64,000 nucleotides of DNA from Zelonia costaricensis (lineage: Eukaryota > Euglenozoa > Kinetoplastea > Trypanosomatida > Trypanosomatidae): NCBI GenBank assembly GCA_030849075.1, contig JASAOO010003464.1:1-64000 (forward strand), in the 5' to 3' direction. Shown piece after piece: positions 29,677 to 40,156 of this stretch. The notes beneath the pieces were generated by a model. The model was not told the DNA's origin. It ran no database searches and was given only the letters and a program-made list of their open reading frames with translations. Within the stretch, counting starts at the first letter, position 1, and each line of letters begins with the position of its first letter. Position numbers and translations under genes: made by a program.

Positions 29677-31014
29677 ATGGCGCTGCTCCTCCTCGTCTTG
29701 GTCACGGTGGTCGGCATGGCCGCCGCGCTGCTCGCGTCCAGCTGGTACGCAATAGTCCGCTACGTGCCCATCGCCCTCCGCGCGCCGCACCGGGGCCCGA
29801 TGAAGGTCGGCGTTGTGCTCGGCTCTGGCGGCCACACGAGCGAGATGCTGCGCGCCATTGCTGAGCTGCCAAGCTCGTACTGGTCCAACACGCGGCCCTT
29901 CTACGTGGTCAGCGCCACCGACAGCCACTCGAGCGGCCTTGCCGCGCAGCTCGAGCAGCAGCGCTTCCAGCGCCGCGCCATCTTGTACGCGATTCCGCGT
30001 GCACGCGAGGTGGGCCAGAGCTACGCTACCTCTGTGCTCTCCACGCTGCAGGCCACAGTGGCGTGTTTCCGCGTGGTGCTGGCGGAGCGGCCGGACGTGC
30101 TGCTCACAAACGGGCCCGGCGTGTGTGTGCCTGTCATCGCGGCAGCGGCGTGTGTGGCAGCGGTTGCGCCGTGGTGGTACGGCCGACCCGCTGTCATCTA
30201 CATGGAGTCCTTCACCTGCGTCTCGCACCTCTCCCTCACCGGCCGCCTCCTCGCCCCGTGGGTGGCGGACGTCTTCACGGTGCACTGGCGTGCGCTGCAG
30301 CGCGTCGTGGAGCGGCGGCGGTGGCGCGGCACGCTGGTGTACGTTGGGTGTGAGGAGAGCAGCGGGGCCAGCGCCGACGCAGCGGCACGTCTTCCCGCCC
30401 TGCCGGCCGGGCAGGAGGCCTACGCGGTGGTCACCGTCGGCTCCACTCAGTTCGCAGCTCTCGTGGGGGCGGTGGTGCAGCCAGCGGCGTGCGCGGCGCT
30501 GCAACAGCGCTTCGGGATCACACGACTTTACGTGCAGCACGGCACGGCGGGGGCGACGGCACCGGCGGAGTCGACGCCACTGCCGCCGCCAACGTCCGAC
30601 GGCGCCGTGCCAGTGCGGTGCTGGCGTTGTGCTGGGCTCACGGTGGAGGCGTTTGCGTACCGCCCGAACCTGGCCCACCTGATCCACGGCTCCGCCCTCG
30701 TCATTACCCACGCCGGGGCAGGTACCATCCTGGAGGGATTGCAGGCGCAGCGGCCGCTGATTGTCGTGCCGAACCGGCAGCTCATGTCCGACCATCAGCT
30801 CGAGCTCGCCGAGAGCCTCGCTGCCGAGAGCTTCCTCTTCTGCGTGCAGGTGGGCGACCTGGTGGGCAGGTTGCCGCGGCTAGACGTGTCGACGCTGCGG
30901 CCCCACCGTGGCATGAGCGCTGCACAGCTGCAGGCTGCCGTGCGCCTCGCGCTGACCGGGCACGCCGCCCCCCGCGCAGCGGGAGCCGCCGGAGAGCGCG
31001 CCAAGGGTGAGTAG
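29677..31014 (+). CDS. ALG14-ALG13: ALG14-ALG13 fusion: UDP-GlcNAc:GlcNAc-PP-dolichol N-acetylglucosaminyltransferase
   Basis: Predicted 445 residues joining both subunits of the enzyme that adds the second GlcNAc to dolichol-PP-GlcNAc on the cytosolic ER face, an early step of N-glycan precursor assembly. Residues 2-22 form the ALG14 membrane anchor. The ALG14 domain (about 42-230) has VVLGSGGHTSEML (G49 of GSGGH), LLTNGPGVCVPV and YMESFTCVSHLSLTGRLL. The ALG13 domain (about 247-425) has AVVTVGSTQFAALV, RPNLAHLIHGSALVITHAG (H345-AGAG) and VVPNRQLMSDHQLELA. In yeast and human these are separate proteins. Domain order is membrane part first, catalytic part second. I recall fused forms being reported in trypanosomatids, so the fusion itself is probably known. 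Confidence 0.95.
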   Translation: MALLLLVLVTVVGMAAALLASSWYAIVRYVPIALRAPHRGPMKVGVVLGSGGHTSEMLRAIAELPSSYWSNTRPFYVVSATDSHSSGLAAQLEQQRFQRRAILYAIPRAREVGQSYATSVLSTLQATVACFRVVLAERPDVLLTNGPGVCVPVIAAAACVAAVAPWWYGRPAVIYMESFTCVSHLSLTGRLLAPWVADVFTVHWRALQRVVERRRWRGTLVYVGCEESSGASADAAARLPALPAGQEAYAVVTVGSTQFAALVGAVVQPAACAALQQRFGITRLYVQHGTAGATAPAESTPLPPPTSDGAVPVRCWRCAGLTVEAFAYRPNLAHLIHGSALVITHAGAGTILEGLQAQRPLIVVPNRQLMSDHQLELAESLAAESFLFCVQVGDLVGRLPRLDVSTLRPHRGMSAAQLQAAVRLALTGHAAPRAAGAAGERAKGE

Positions 31015-31697
31015 AGAGCGGGGGGGTGGAGGGGGCGGCACAACGCGTGCGCTTGTGAGGCCACCGGGTCTCCGCTGGTCCACGACAGCCGCCGCCGCCT
31101 CACGTGTTCCCCGATTTGCCGCGGCAGCGGGCGGTGGCTGCCGTTGAGGAGTTCGTTCATGCCACTGCTTCGGTCATGAACACACACACAAAAAAGGGTC
31201 GGGCCCGCTTGTGTACGCGCGGCTTGGTGTTGTGAATGCGGCGCACGCGCTGCGGTGGGGCTGCCGGCGTTCCACATGCGTGCATGTGTGGGTGTATGAT
31301 GCCCGAGCGCGTCTCCTTGTGCACACCGCGAACGTTGACAGCGCTGATGGCAACTGCGCACTGACGCGTTGGTTCCGGCTGCCTGACGCGCTGCAGCTCT
31401 CATCTTCGATTGGTTGTGCTCTTTTTTCTTCTGTCTGCCGCCCGCCGTCTCCCTTCACCCTGTCCCTCACCTACACACACACACACACACACACACGCGC
31501 TCACTGGCAGGACCTCGAAAAACGCTGACGTCTCTGCCGCTCCCTCGCTACCCGCGTAAGGTGCGCACTCGCATCCACACATCCGCAACGGAGTCTCCCC
31601 CCTCGTCTCCCCCCACCTCAGCTCCCCAGTGATCTCATCACCCCTCTCTCCTCCTCCTCCACCCACGCACACGCACACGCAGACCGACGCCGCCATC
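31015..31697 (+). other. Intergenic region, about 680 bp
   Basis: No gene. C/T-rich sequence (about 31410-31470), a (CA)n run (about 31474-31496) and AG at 31509-31510 form a plausible acceptor for NAA25. A further C/T- and CA-rich leader runs to the ATG. Confidence 0.55.
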
Positions 31698-34385
31698 ATG
31701 GACGCTGATCGTGTGGCGGTGCGCATCTTCGACCTCATCGATGCGCACCAGACGAGTCAGGCGGAGGGCGCCCTCGAGACGGCTCTGCTGAAGTTTCCGG
31801 ATGACGACAGCATCCGCGCTGCCGAGGCGTTGTTGCTGCAACGCAACGGCAACTACGCCCTCGCCAAGTCCAAGGCCATCGCGCTGAGCCAGCGCAACGT
31901 GACGAAGCCCAAGGCGGTCAACGCCCTCGTCCACGTCCTCCAGAACTGCTGCTGCTGGGAAGCCCTCGCGGCCACGTATGAGCGCATCAAGCCGCTTCAG
32001 AACGAGCGGCAAATCTCCGAGAACCTCGTGCAGACCTACGTCCGCATGGGCGCCTACGCGAAGGCGCAGCAGACCGCGACACAGCTCTACCGCCAGTACA
32101 GCGACCCGAAGTACCAGGTGTGGATGGTGCAGGCGATGCTAGCACAGGTGCCGGCCGACAGCACCGACCACATGTTGCTGAAGCTGGCCACGAAGCTGCT
32201 CGACGCGGCTGTGCTGACGGAGAAGGGTCACGTGGTGCCGTCGACGGTGCAGACGTACGTGGACGTGCTGGCCCAGCAGGGACAGTACGCGGCGGCCGCG
32301 GACTTTCTTCTCAGCGAGCGGGCCGCGAAGTTGGGCTTGCTGGCGACGCGGCTGGAGGCGCTGGCGCGCATGCTGCACAAGGCGGGCCGCACGGCAGCCG
32401 CGAACTGCGTGGCCCGGCAGCTCTGGTGCCTCGAGTGCGACAACTGGACCTCGTACGCGCTGTACAAGGACACGCTGGCACCCGCGGAGCCGGCCTCGGC
32501 GAGCGAGGCGGTGCTGGAGCTGCGCGGCCCGCTTCCGGCGCTTTGCGCCACAGTCGACTGCGGCGGCGCGCACCACACGCTTGAGGAGGCGGTGCAGCAG
32601 GCGCGCGAGCTGCAGGCGCAGGAGGAGGTGCGGCACCCCAACAAGCTCCGCCGTGGCCCGTACCTCGCCGAGCTCGACCTGCTGCACACGCTGCAGTCGG
32701 GCGAGATGGAGGGGCGCGTGATGGCCTACGTAGAGCGCTTCTACCGCAAACCGTGCTGCTACCTCGACATCTCCACCTTCCTCACTCCCTCCATCGCCCA
32801 CAGCGTGCACAAGTGGTCGCGCGCGCCGGCTGCGGCTGCGGGTGTCAACGACGCGCTGGACGGGCACACGCGGCGCCTGCTGGGGCTGCGGTGCCTCGTC
32901 GGCGCGTGGGAGGTGACGCCGCCGGCCGCGGAGCTGCGCAGCCTCTTCGCAGAGTGCGTGGCGGCCTACGAGAGCGCGAAGCCGCTGTCTGAGGACCTCG
33001 CGTGGAGTGAGGAGGGGCTGTGCGATGGGTACATCACCGTGGCGCTGAACATTGCGCTGCGCGGCTTCGCGGCGTCCCCCGCCGCCGCACGCGACTACGG
33101 CTTCCTCGTGGAGGGGCTCAACGTGATGGGCGGTGTCGACCGGCGCCTGAACAACCCGACGTGGCTCATCTATGCGGTGTGCTTCGCGAACCTGCTCGGC
33201 CTCACCGAGTGCACCGCGCTGCACCAGCTCGCCTTCAAGAACGTGCAGCGGGACACGATGGCGCATGTCGGCTTCTGGCCCATGCTGAGCGGGCTCGCGC
33301 TGGAGGACGTGGCGGCGTGGAACGACTGGGTGGACGACCACTACAACCTGCAGGAGCGCGACTGCAGCCTGCTGCGAGCGAAAGTGTTCAACTACACGTC
33401 GTGGCCAGCGATGCAGGACGTGCAGCGCTTTGAGGCCTCACAGGCCAACTCGTTGTACCGATGGCAGTGCCCAGCCAACGAGTTCGCCTCGGCGCTGCTC
33501 GAGTGCCAGACGCAGAAGGACGTGCACGAGGCCTTCGAGGCCCGCGCGGAGCGGCTGTATGAGGCCTGGCGGCGGCTCAGCCAGTACAACGCGGTGTCGA
33601 CGCTGGTGGACAACACGGACTGGGTCTTGGCCAAGTCAATGGTGCTCGGCAACATCCACTCGACGACGGTGCGGCAGCTCACGGAGGTGCTCGTGTCGGT
33701 GCCATCGGTGGAATGGCAGGTGGCGCGCACCCGTGAGACGCTGGCGTCCATCTTTCTGCTGCACGACCTTGCGGCGGTGCACGCGTACCGAGCTGCACAG
33801 GCCGCGGCAGCGCTGGCGGCCAAGTCGCGCAAGAGCAAGGGCAATCGCGCGCCGGCAGACGCCGCGGTGGCCGTCCCCACACTCTACACCATGCGCATCC
33901 AAGCGGCAGACGCCGCGGAAGTCCCGTGCTTGCCAGCACTGCAGCCCATCGCTGGTGTGCTGCGCTCGTACGTGGTGGGGCTGGGCGAGACGGCGGTGTG
34001 CGGCAACATCGACGGGGCGACGGCGCGGCTGCAGGCGTACGTGCAGGGCCTCGTCGCGGACACGGAGCGCAGCGCCGCTGCCTTCGAAGCGTTCCTCTAT
34101 CCCCAAGCCTACATTCTCGCCGCCGTGCTCAAGATGGCGCCGGCGGATCGGCTGCCGGTGAAGGTGTGGGCGAAGGAGGTGCATGACGCGCTGGCGGCCG
34201 CGCTCAGCCGGTATGAGGCGCGCTCGTGGTCAACGTTGGGGACGACGGTGGGCTCACCCCCGGCGAGCGTTTCTGTGCCGCTGCCCGCGAACAGCGTTGC
34301 GGCGAAGCTCGAGGCGGTGAAGGTGCACCGCATTGTGGGCTACGTGTCGAGTCTCAAGGTGGAGTTTGGCGTGTATGCCCGGTGA
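31698..34385 (+). CDS. NAA25: N-terminal acetyltransferase B auxiliary subunit (NAA25/Mdm20) homologue
   Basis: Predicted 895-residue helical-repeat protein. NAA25 is the scaffold of NatB; with catalytic NAA20 it acetylates nascent chains beginning Met-Asp/Glu/Asn/Gln at the ribosome. The N-terminal 270 residues show TPR-like units in the NAA25 arrangement: a basket starting DRVAVRIFDLIDAHQTSQAE, then ALLLQRNGNYALAKSKA, LVQTYVRMGAYAKAQQTA, DPKYQVWMVQAMLAQ and VDVLAQQGQYAAAADFLL. The middle and C-terminal parts are helical and Ala/Leu-rich, with no other domain. Length is close to human NAA25 (972). There is no signal peptide; cytosolic. Identification rests on repeat order and the PKYQVWMV block rather than on a catalytic motif, so it is good but not absolute. 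Confidence 0.82.
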   Translation: MDADRVAVRIFDLIDAHQTSQAEGALETALLKFPDDDSIRAAEALLLQRNGNYALAKSKAIALSQRNVTKPKAVNALVHVLQNCCCWEALAATYERIKPLQNERQISENLVQTYVRMGAYAKAQQTATQLYRQYSDPKYQVWMVQAMLAQVPADSTDHMLLKLATKLLDAAVLTEKGHVVPSTVQTYVDVLAQQGQYAAAADFLLSERAAKLGLLATRLEALARMLHKAGRTAAANCVARQLWCLECDNWTSYALYKDTLAPAEPASASEAVLELRGPLPALCATVDCGGAHHTLEEAVQQARELQAQEEVRHPNKLRRGPYLAELDLLHTLQSGEMEGRVMAYVERFYRKPCCYLDISTFLTPSIAHSVHKWSRAPAAAAGVNDALDGHTRRLLGLRCLVGAWEVTPPAAELRSLFAECVAAYESAKPLSEDLAWSEEGLCDGYITVALNIALRGFAASPAAARDYGFLVEGLNVMGGVDRRLNNPTWLIYAVCFANLLGLTECTALHQLAFKNVQRDTMAHVGFWPMLSGLALEDVAAWNDWVDDHYNLQERDCSLLRAKVFNYTSWPAMQDVQRFEASQANSLYRWQCPANEFASALLECQTQKDVHEAFEARAERLYEAWRRLSQYNAVSTLVDNTDWVLAKSMVLGNIHSTTVRQLTEVLVSVPSVEWQVARTRETLASIFLLHDLAAVHAYRAAQAAAALAAKSRKSKGNRAPADAAVAVPTLYTMRIQAADAAEVPCLPALQPIAGVLRSYVVGLGETAVCGNIDGATARLQAYVQGLVADTERSAAAFEAFLYPQAYILAAVLKMAPADRLPVKVWAKEVHDALAAALSRYEARSWSTLGTTVGSPPASVSVPLPANSVAAKLEAVKVHRIVGYVSSLKVEFGVYAR

Positions 34386-35499
34386 TGCCACTGCCACCGG
34401 CGCCACAAACACGTGAGCGGCAACTCGCAGAGGCTTCAGGTGGTGGGGAGAGCGAGTGACTCCTTGACCCACTGCTGGGCTCGCTGGCGCTGCGCGGCCG
34501 CTACCAGGTGTGTTCACCGCTGGGCAAGGACGCCTAGGAAGTGCCACGTGATGGCGTGGCTACTTGCGCAGCTTATGTGCGACAGCGCATTAACGAACAC
34601 CCACGGCTCGGTTGGTCTTAACATACGTGGTTAACAGTGCCGCCCTGGTGCTGACGCGTGGTGGAGCGGGGAATGGAGCGATAGTGAAACCGAGGGGGCC
34701 ACGGTGCACGGGAGTGGAGTGGGGGGAGGGGAGGGCGTGGAGGCGCTCAGCATGTGTGAGTGCTGCGTATATGTGAGCGTTTATGTGTCACGCACTGTCC
34801 ACGGCGATGCTGATGGCAGCGACCTCGCTCTCCTTCTCGTCTCTCGCTCGCTCTCTCTCGTCCGCTACGCGTCGCTGCTCTTCTCGCCGTTTTTGGCCAC
34901 GGCGCGCTGCGCATCGGCCACGACCCCCCCCCCCCCTCACCCCGCGCGCACCCTGAAGGCATGACCGCAGAGAACAAACAGGAAACAACAAGCACATACA
35001 AGACGCGCTCGCCACTTTCGAGAGCCGGAGGCTCGCGCGCGCGGCACGGCGGCGAAGCACCCGACGCGGTTGGCATTTGTGGGTGCTACGGAGTGTGTTT
35101 GTGTGGGTGTGTAAGCCGTGCACAACGGCTGAGGACCAAAGAACAGAAGACCGGCCCCTTTTTTCCTCCAGTCCTTCTGCATGTGGCGCGGCGGTGGCCG
35201 TAGAAGTCGTGTCGCTGACGTCGGTGCGGGCTGGTGCGTCTCGCCTCTCCACGTTCTACCTCTCTGTTTCGCACCGACCTTTCCCAATGGCTGCCTCCGC
35301 GCTCCCGCGCCACACCCCGGTCGCGCATCACGCAGCTGCGTACCCAGGCGGGTGTAGCGCGACCCAGTTCCTCCTGTGCCCACTAAACCTCAACACAGTC
35401 GTGTGCACGGCAAGAGTGAGAGAGACAGAGGAAGCCGTTGCCAACACCCGCACACTATTGACCGTTGCCGCTTTCTCCTCCTCTCGCTTCTTTGCAGCG
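34386..35499 (+). other. Intergenic region and possible 5' extension of the LRR gene
   Basis: No separate gene. The LRR frame is open from 35077 and contains an earlier in-frame ATG at 35287. A C/T tract at 35469-35494 ends in an AG at 35496-35497 just before the ATG at 35500. A poly-C run lies at about 34925-34935. Confidence 0.55.
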
Positions 35500-38400
35500 A
35501 TGCAGCAGACGAGCCCGCCGGTGGCGCACCACGTGCCCACCGTGTACGACCTCCTGCAGCATCAGCCCGAACCTGTCGGCACCCTTGCCTCCACCAAGCT
35601 CGCCACGCTCTTCGCCCAGTCCGTGCACCACACACGAGGGCCCGCCCCGGCGAACCCGTCGCAGCCCGCCACCCGGAGCCTCGCGGCGCTGCTGGACGAT
35701 ACCTTCTACACGTACACCGGCGTCCCCTCCTGGAGCGCTTTCCAGCACCTCCAGCAGGAGGGCGCTGCCCTTCGACGTCAGCTCGGCGATGGCGCCACCT
35801 TCGAGCACCAGGCGGTGCACCCCAACCTGTCCACGTTCCTGAAGGAATGGGCGCAGTCGCTCCGCACACAGCAGGCAGCCCGCGCGCGTGCCATCGGGGC
35901 AGCCAGTGGGCCTGAGGCCGTCAGCTGCAGCAGCAGCGGCAGCGGCGCGCCGAAGACGCAGCAGTCCGTCTCCAAGCTGCGGCAAAGCCTGGCAGTCCCC
36001 AACGCGGCGGCCTTCACGCCGGCCGCGACGGCGCTGTCGGCAGCGTCGGCGGCGTCGCGTGAGGCGGCGGACGACATGGACGATGCCTCGCCTGTGGTGG
36101 AGCGGGCCCTCGCGCTGGAGAGCGCGAACGCCGACCAGCCGGCGGAGGAGGACGGCATCCTGCCGCTCTGGCGCGACCTCGACCCGACGCAGCGGTGCGG
36201 CCCCTCGGCGCTGCTGGCGCTGCGCGCTGCCGTGCGCGGGTACCACGCGGTGCTTTTCCGCCTCGTTGGCGTAACGGAGGCGCTGTCGGGGCACTGGGGC
36301 CTGCTGTCGCCTCGCGAGCTCAAGGACCTGCGCCGTGCGATGGCGGCCGAGAAGGCGGCGCACGTGCCCGCCGACTTCCTCTTCACCGCCTTCACGGAGT
36401 TCAGCGGGTCCGGGGAGGGGCTGAATGACGACGTCGCAGACTTGCGCCGGTGCACGCAGCTGGAGGTGCTGCGACTCAACAGCAACCCAGCCCTGACGGA
36501 GCTGCACGTGCTGCCACCCCACTGCCGGTACGTGGCCGCGTGCGGCTGCAGCCTCGTGCGCTTCCTCGAGGTCCCTGTGCCGCCGTCGAAGCCGCTGCCG
36601 CAGCACGTGTACGCGTCTGTCACGACGGTCGGGCTCGCCTACAACCGCCTGCGCGATATTCGCTTTGTGCACATGCTTCCCTCCCTGCGCGTGCTCGATG
36701 TTTCCTTCAACCACGTCGCGGATCTTGAGGGGGCCGTGCGCGAGGTGGCGGGGCACGGGTCGCTGACGGAGGTGACACTGCTGGGCAACCCTGTGGCGCT
36801 GCTGGACGTGTATCGCGGCGTGATGGTGCGCGGCTGCGTGCACCTCGACCAGCTCGACGGCTTTGCCATTTCAGGGGAGGAGCGGGCGCTGAGCCGCCCC
36901 CGCTTCGACCCGGTCGCCCCTAGCGCCGTGCGCCTCTCTGGCGCGCGCTCGCCCGATGACGCCGCGGACGGCGGGCTGCCCGCCATCCGGCCGGGCCGCA
37001 AGTCCAGCGTCACGGTGGCCGCGCCGCCTCATGGGCTGCAGCGCCGGCGCTCCTCCTCTCGCGTTCGCGGTGCCCACGGGTCCCGCCTCTCCGTCGCCGC
37101 ACCGGGCGACGCCGGTGACGCGACAGCCCCGCAGCGCGTCGCCGAGGAGGCACTTCGCACGTCGGTGGCGGCGGATGTGGAGCTGCTGGTGCTGAAGGGG
37201 CTGAACAGCTTCGTCCCGGTGCCGCACCCCAGCGTCCTCGAGAACCTGTTGCCCTCCTCCCCCTTGGTGCTCGAACTGGCGGGGACCGATAGGCAAACAC
37301 CGCGGAGCGCGCCAGGAAGCCGCAGCGCCGCCGGTAGCAACGCCGGCCTCTCGTCTGCGCTGACGGGGTCGCAGGCCGAGTCGCAGGTGGGCTCCCCGCG
37401 CAGGAGCCCCGGTCTGCCCGGGGGCAGCCGAAAGGGCCGCCACAACGCCGGTGCCGCGGGCGAGGGCGGGGCGAAGGGGGGCGCGGGCGGCTCTCCTGCG
37501 GGCAGCAATGCGGCGAACAGCAAGCGCGTCGTTGCCCCCCTCTATGAGGTTTCATCTCGGCTTGTGATGGAGGGGGCGTGGGGTGGGGCAGCGTTCCACG
37601 GCGCGAGCGGCACGCTGTCTCGCCCCTCCTCCGCCTCGCTGCCGCAGCACGAGTGGGGTGAGGGCGACGGCGCGGCGGTGCGCGTGACGCTGGGCATCCG
37701 GCTTGACGTGCCGCCCCCCGTTGTCGGCTACCACCCCGGCCGCCATGGAGCTGCCGCCGGCGCCAACGCCACTGCGGCCGCCGCGGCGCCCCCGCGTGTG
37801 GGCTCTGCCGCAGCGAGCAAGCAGCGCAAAGGGGGCGGCGGCGCCGCGGCGGCCGGCAACGGCGCCGTCACCCCACCGCCCCTTCCCGACCCCTACTGCC
37901 TCACCCGCGCCGCCCTGGAGCCCGGCGCTGCGGCTGCTGCGGCCTCGACCGGCACCCCCACCGGCTCGGCGGTCCTCCCGCTCACGGAGACGCTCGTGGA
38001 GGCGCTGCAGGAGCCGCTGGTGCTGCGTGTCGCGGTGGAGGACACGTTCCGCTTCCTCGACGGCGAGTCCGTGTTGCGCGCGCAGCTGGACGCGGCTGCT
38101 CCAGCAGCGGCCATCGCCGGGCGCGGCGGCCTCTCCAGCCGTAACGGCGGCGGCCTGCGCGGCGCCTCGGGCGACCTGCCGCCGCTGCACCTCTCGGTGG
38201 CCGTCGCGGCCTCCGGTGACGCTGCGGCTGCTGCGGTGGGGGCGGCGTCCCCGTCAGGGCACGGCGGCAGCGACGAGGAGGCAGAGGAGGAGGCGACGGT
38301 GTCGGTGCGCCGCGAACTGGGCCGCGTTCTCCTGGACCCCAGCGGCCTCTTCTCCGCGGGCGCCAACGGCAGCCCGGTGGTGTGCACCATCGTACCCTGC

Positions 38401-39108
38401 TCCGCGACCCCGCTGCCGCACAGCCGCGTCTGCTTCACCCACGACGCGCCGCTGGAGAAGGACGCGCACGAGTTGAAGGGGGCCGAGCGGGCGTTGCAGC
38501 AGCGGCAGCGGCGTCTGCGTGATGCCCTCACGGCGTACACGCAGCTGCTGCACCAGTACACGGAGGCCGCACGCAGGGGCGCCGAGTCACCGGAGCCGCT
38601 CTTGTCGGCACCGTCGGCTGGTGCCGCTGCGCCCGCCACGTCGAGTTCCGCACTGACGGCCTCGGGCAAGGAGGGCGGCCCAGGAGGCAACTCAACTCCA
38701 CGCGGCAACCGGCGGCGTGCCTCCGTTGTCGTCACCCCGACGATGTCCCCGTCAGGCTCTGCCTTCGGGTCGCCGACGCCACCGGGCCGCAGCCTCGCCC
38801 GCTCCCGCCGCGCCAGCACCGTCGTCCCCACTGCCACCGCGGCGCAGCTGCAGGCGGCGTACTTCCGCCTCAAGGTGCTCCAGCTGCGGGTGGTGCAGCG
38901 AGCGGTGCGGGCGCTGGCGCTGCGCACACGTCTAGGGGAGCTCAACACCGCGTCGCTCTCGGTGAGTGCGCGCTTCTCCGTTGGCCGCGGTGCGTCGCCG
39001 CCGCTGGTGTCGGCCGCGGACAACGAGCTTGACGCGCTGCGCCGCCGCCCGGGCTCTGGCGGCACCCGCAAGACGCGCACGCAGGGCGGCAAGGGCGCAC
39101 GGCGATGA
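35500..39108 (+). CDS. Large leucine-rich-repeat protein, function unknown
   Basis: Predicted 1202 residues. Residues about 311-460 carry degenerate leucine-rich repeats: LEVLRLNSNPALTELHVLP, VTTVGLAYNRLRDIRFVHML, LRVLDVSFNHVADLEGAV and LTEVTLLGNPVALLDVYR. This resembles the short LRR blocks of axonemal LRR proteins; LRRC43 is a possible relative but unproven. The rest is long Ala/Gly/Ser/Pro-rich low complexity with phosphosite-like basic-Ser clusters (RRRSSSR) and a short helical segment (KGAERALQQRQRRLRDALTA). There is no signal peptide or membrane segment. Start choice is uncertain: the ATG at 35500 follows a strong acceptor by two bases, while an in-frame ATG at 35287 would add 71 residues. 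Confidence 0.75.
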   Translation: MQQTSPPVAHHVPTVYDLLQHQPEPVGTLASTKLATLFAQSVHHTRGPAPANPSQPATRSLAALLDDTFYTYTGVPSWSAFQHLQQEGAALRRQLGDGATFEHQAVHPNLSTFLKEWAQSLRTQQAARARAIGAASGPEAVSCSSSGSGAPKTQQSVSKLRQSLAVPNAAAFTPAATALSAASAASREAADDMDDASPVVERALALESANADQPAEEDGILPLWRDLDPTQRCGPSALLALRAAVRGYHAVLFRLVGVTEALSGHWGLLSPRELKDLRRAMAAEKAAHVPADFLFTAFTEFSGSGEGLNDDVADLRRCTQLEVLRLNSNPALTELHVLPPHCRYVAACGCSLVRFLEVPVPPSKPLPQHVYASVTTVGLAYNRLRDIRFVHMLPSLRVLDVSFNHVADLEGAVREVAGHGSLTEVTLLGNPVALLDVYRGVMVRGCVHLDQLDGFAISGEERALSRPRFDPVAPSAVRLSGARSPDDAADGGLPAIRPGRKSSVTVAAPPHGLQRRRSSSRVRGAHGSRLSVAAPGDAGDATAPQRVAEEALRTSVAADVELLVLKGLNSFVPVPHPSVLENLLPSSPLVLELAGTDRQTPRSAPGSRSAAGSNAGLSSALTGSQAESQVGSPRRSPGLPGGSRKGRHNAGAAGEGGAKGGAGGSPAGSNAANSKRVVAPLYEVSSRLVMEGAWGGAAFHGASGTLSRPSSASLPQHEWGEGDGAAVRVTLGIRLDVPPPVVGYHPGRHGAAAGANATAAAAAPPRVGSAAASKQRKGGGGAAAAGNGAVTPPPLPDPYCLTRAALEPGAAAAAASTGTPTGSAVLPLTETLVEALQEPLVLRVAVEDTFRFLDGESVLRAQLDAAAPAAAIAGRGGLSSRNGGGLRGASGDLPPLHLSVAVAASGDAAAAAVGAASPSGHGGSDEEAEEEATVSVRRELGRVLLDPSGLFSAGANGSPVVCTIVPCSATPLPHSRVCFTHDAPLEKDAHELKGAERALQQRQRRLRDALTAYTQLLHQYTEAARRGAESPEPLLSAPSAGAAAPATSSSALTASGKEGGPGGNSTPRGNRRRASVVVTPTMSPSGSAFGSPTPPGRSLARSRRASTVVPTATAAQLQAAYFRLKVLQLRVVQRAVRALALRTRLGELNTASLSVSARFSVGRGASPPLVSAADNELDALRRRPGSGGTRKTRTQGGKGARR

Positions 39109-40156
39109 GTACCGGCGTCAACAGCTCCAGCCGGCGGATAGGGAGAAGGGAGCGGAGCGGGCAAGAAGGGAGGAGGGAGCGGGGCGTCTCGTGCTCCACC
39201 AGTCTCCCCCCCTTGCTCCCCATTGGGTGCGCAGCGCCTCCGTGCCTGCTTGGCATCACAACCCCCCCCCTCCCCTCCTCCTCCGTCCACCACACTCACG
39301 CATGTATCTGGCTTTGCGTTTGTTTTTGAAGCTCGTCTCCGGCTCTCTACTCGTTCATTCTTGCGCGCCGTTGACAGTATGTACAGCCGCGTGTGCCTGG
39401 CGTCAGCCCCCCCCCCTCCCCGCCGTGCTCCTTGGATGAGGAGATGGGAAGGGGGTTGGCTGGCGGGGTCAACACCGCGGGACCATTGAAGACGAGTCCA
39501 CGAAGCCACCAACGCAAGGCGCCCTGAGTGGTACTGCAGGGCGCATACGTCGGACTGCGGTGCGAGCGACATGCGTGTGGCACGTGGTGTGCGCGCGCAT
39601 CCGCAGGCGTGCCGGCGACCTTTGTGGCCACCCCACCTGCTGTCCCTGCTTCCAGCTGGGCGACGCAGGGGCCGCGCACCTGCAGCCTGCCGTCATGAAC
39701 GGAGACGCTGGCAACAGTCGCGGTGGAGTGTGTGTGTGTGTGTGTGTGTGTATGGGCATTGCGCGGTTTGTGGCACCGCACCTCGTTGTCCCAACAGCAT
39801 ATTTCCGACCCTCGCTTCCTGTCCGCCTGCTTTGCATCGTCCGTGCGTGCGTTTCTATGTGGAAGCGCACACACAGACGCGCGAATCGCACCACCTCTAG
39901 ACAGCGCCCCAGTACGATTGGCCTCACGTGGCTCTTGTGGAGCTTCCGCATTGTGCACGGCACGAGCTACCCAAACACACACACACACACACACAGACAC
40001 ACACGTGCACCTTTAGATACACAGACAGCGGCGCGAACCACATAGATCTCCCACTTCGAAAGTCGCCTTTGACCCACTTCCCGCAGAGGCAGTTCCTGAC
40101 TATTTGCCTTCATATTTGCGCCTGCCGCGCGCTGCAGCCGCGTGCCGGCCTCCGTC
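39109..40156 (+). other. Intergenic region, about 1.05 kb
   Basis: No gene. It holds poly-C/T tracts (near 39260-39290 and 39405-39422), (GT)n at 39729-39752 and (CA)n at 39975-40005. AG at 40085-40086 after ACCCACTTCCCGC is a candidate acceptor for the gene at 40157. Confidence 0.55.
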
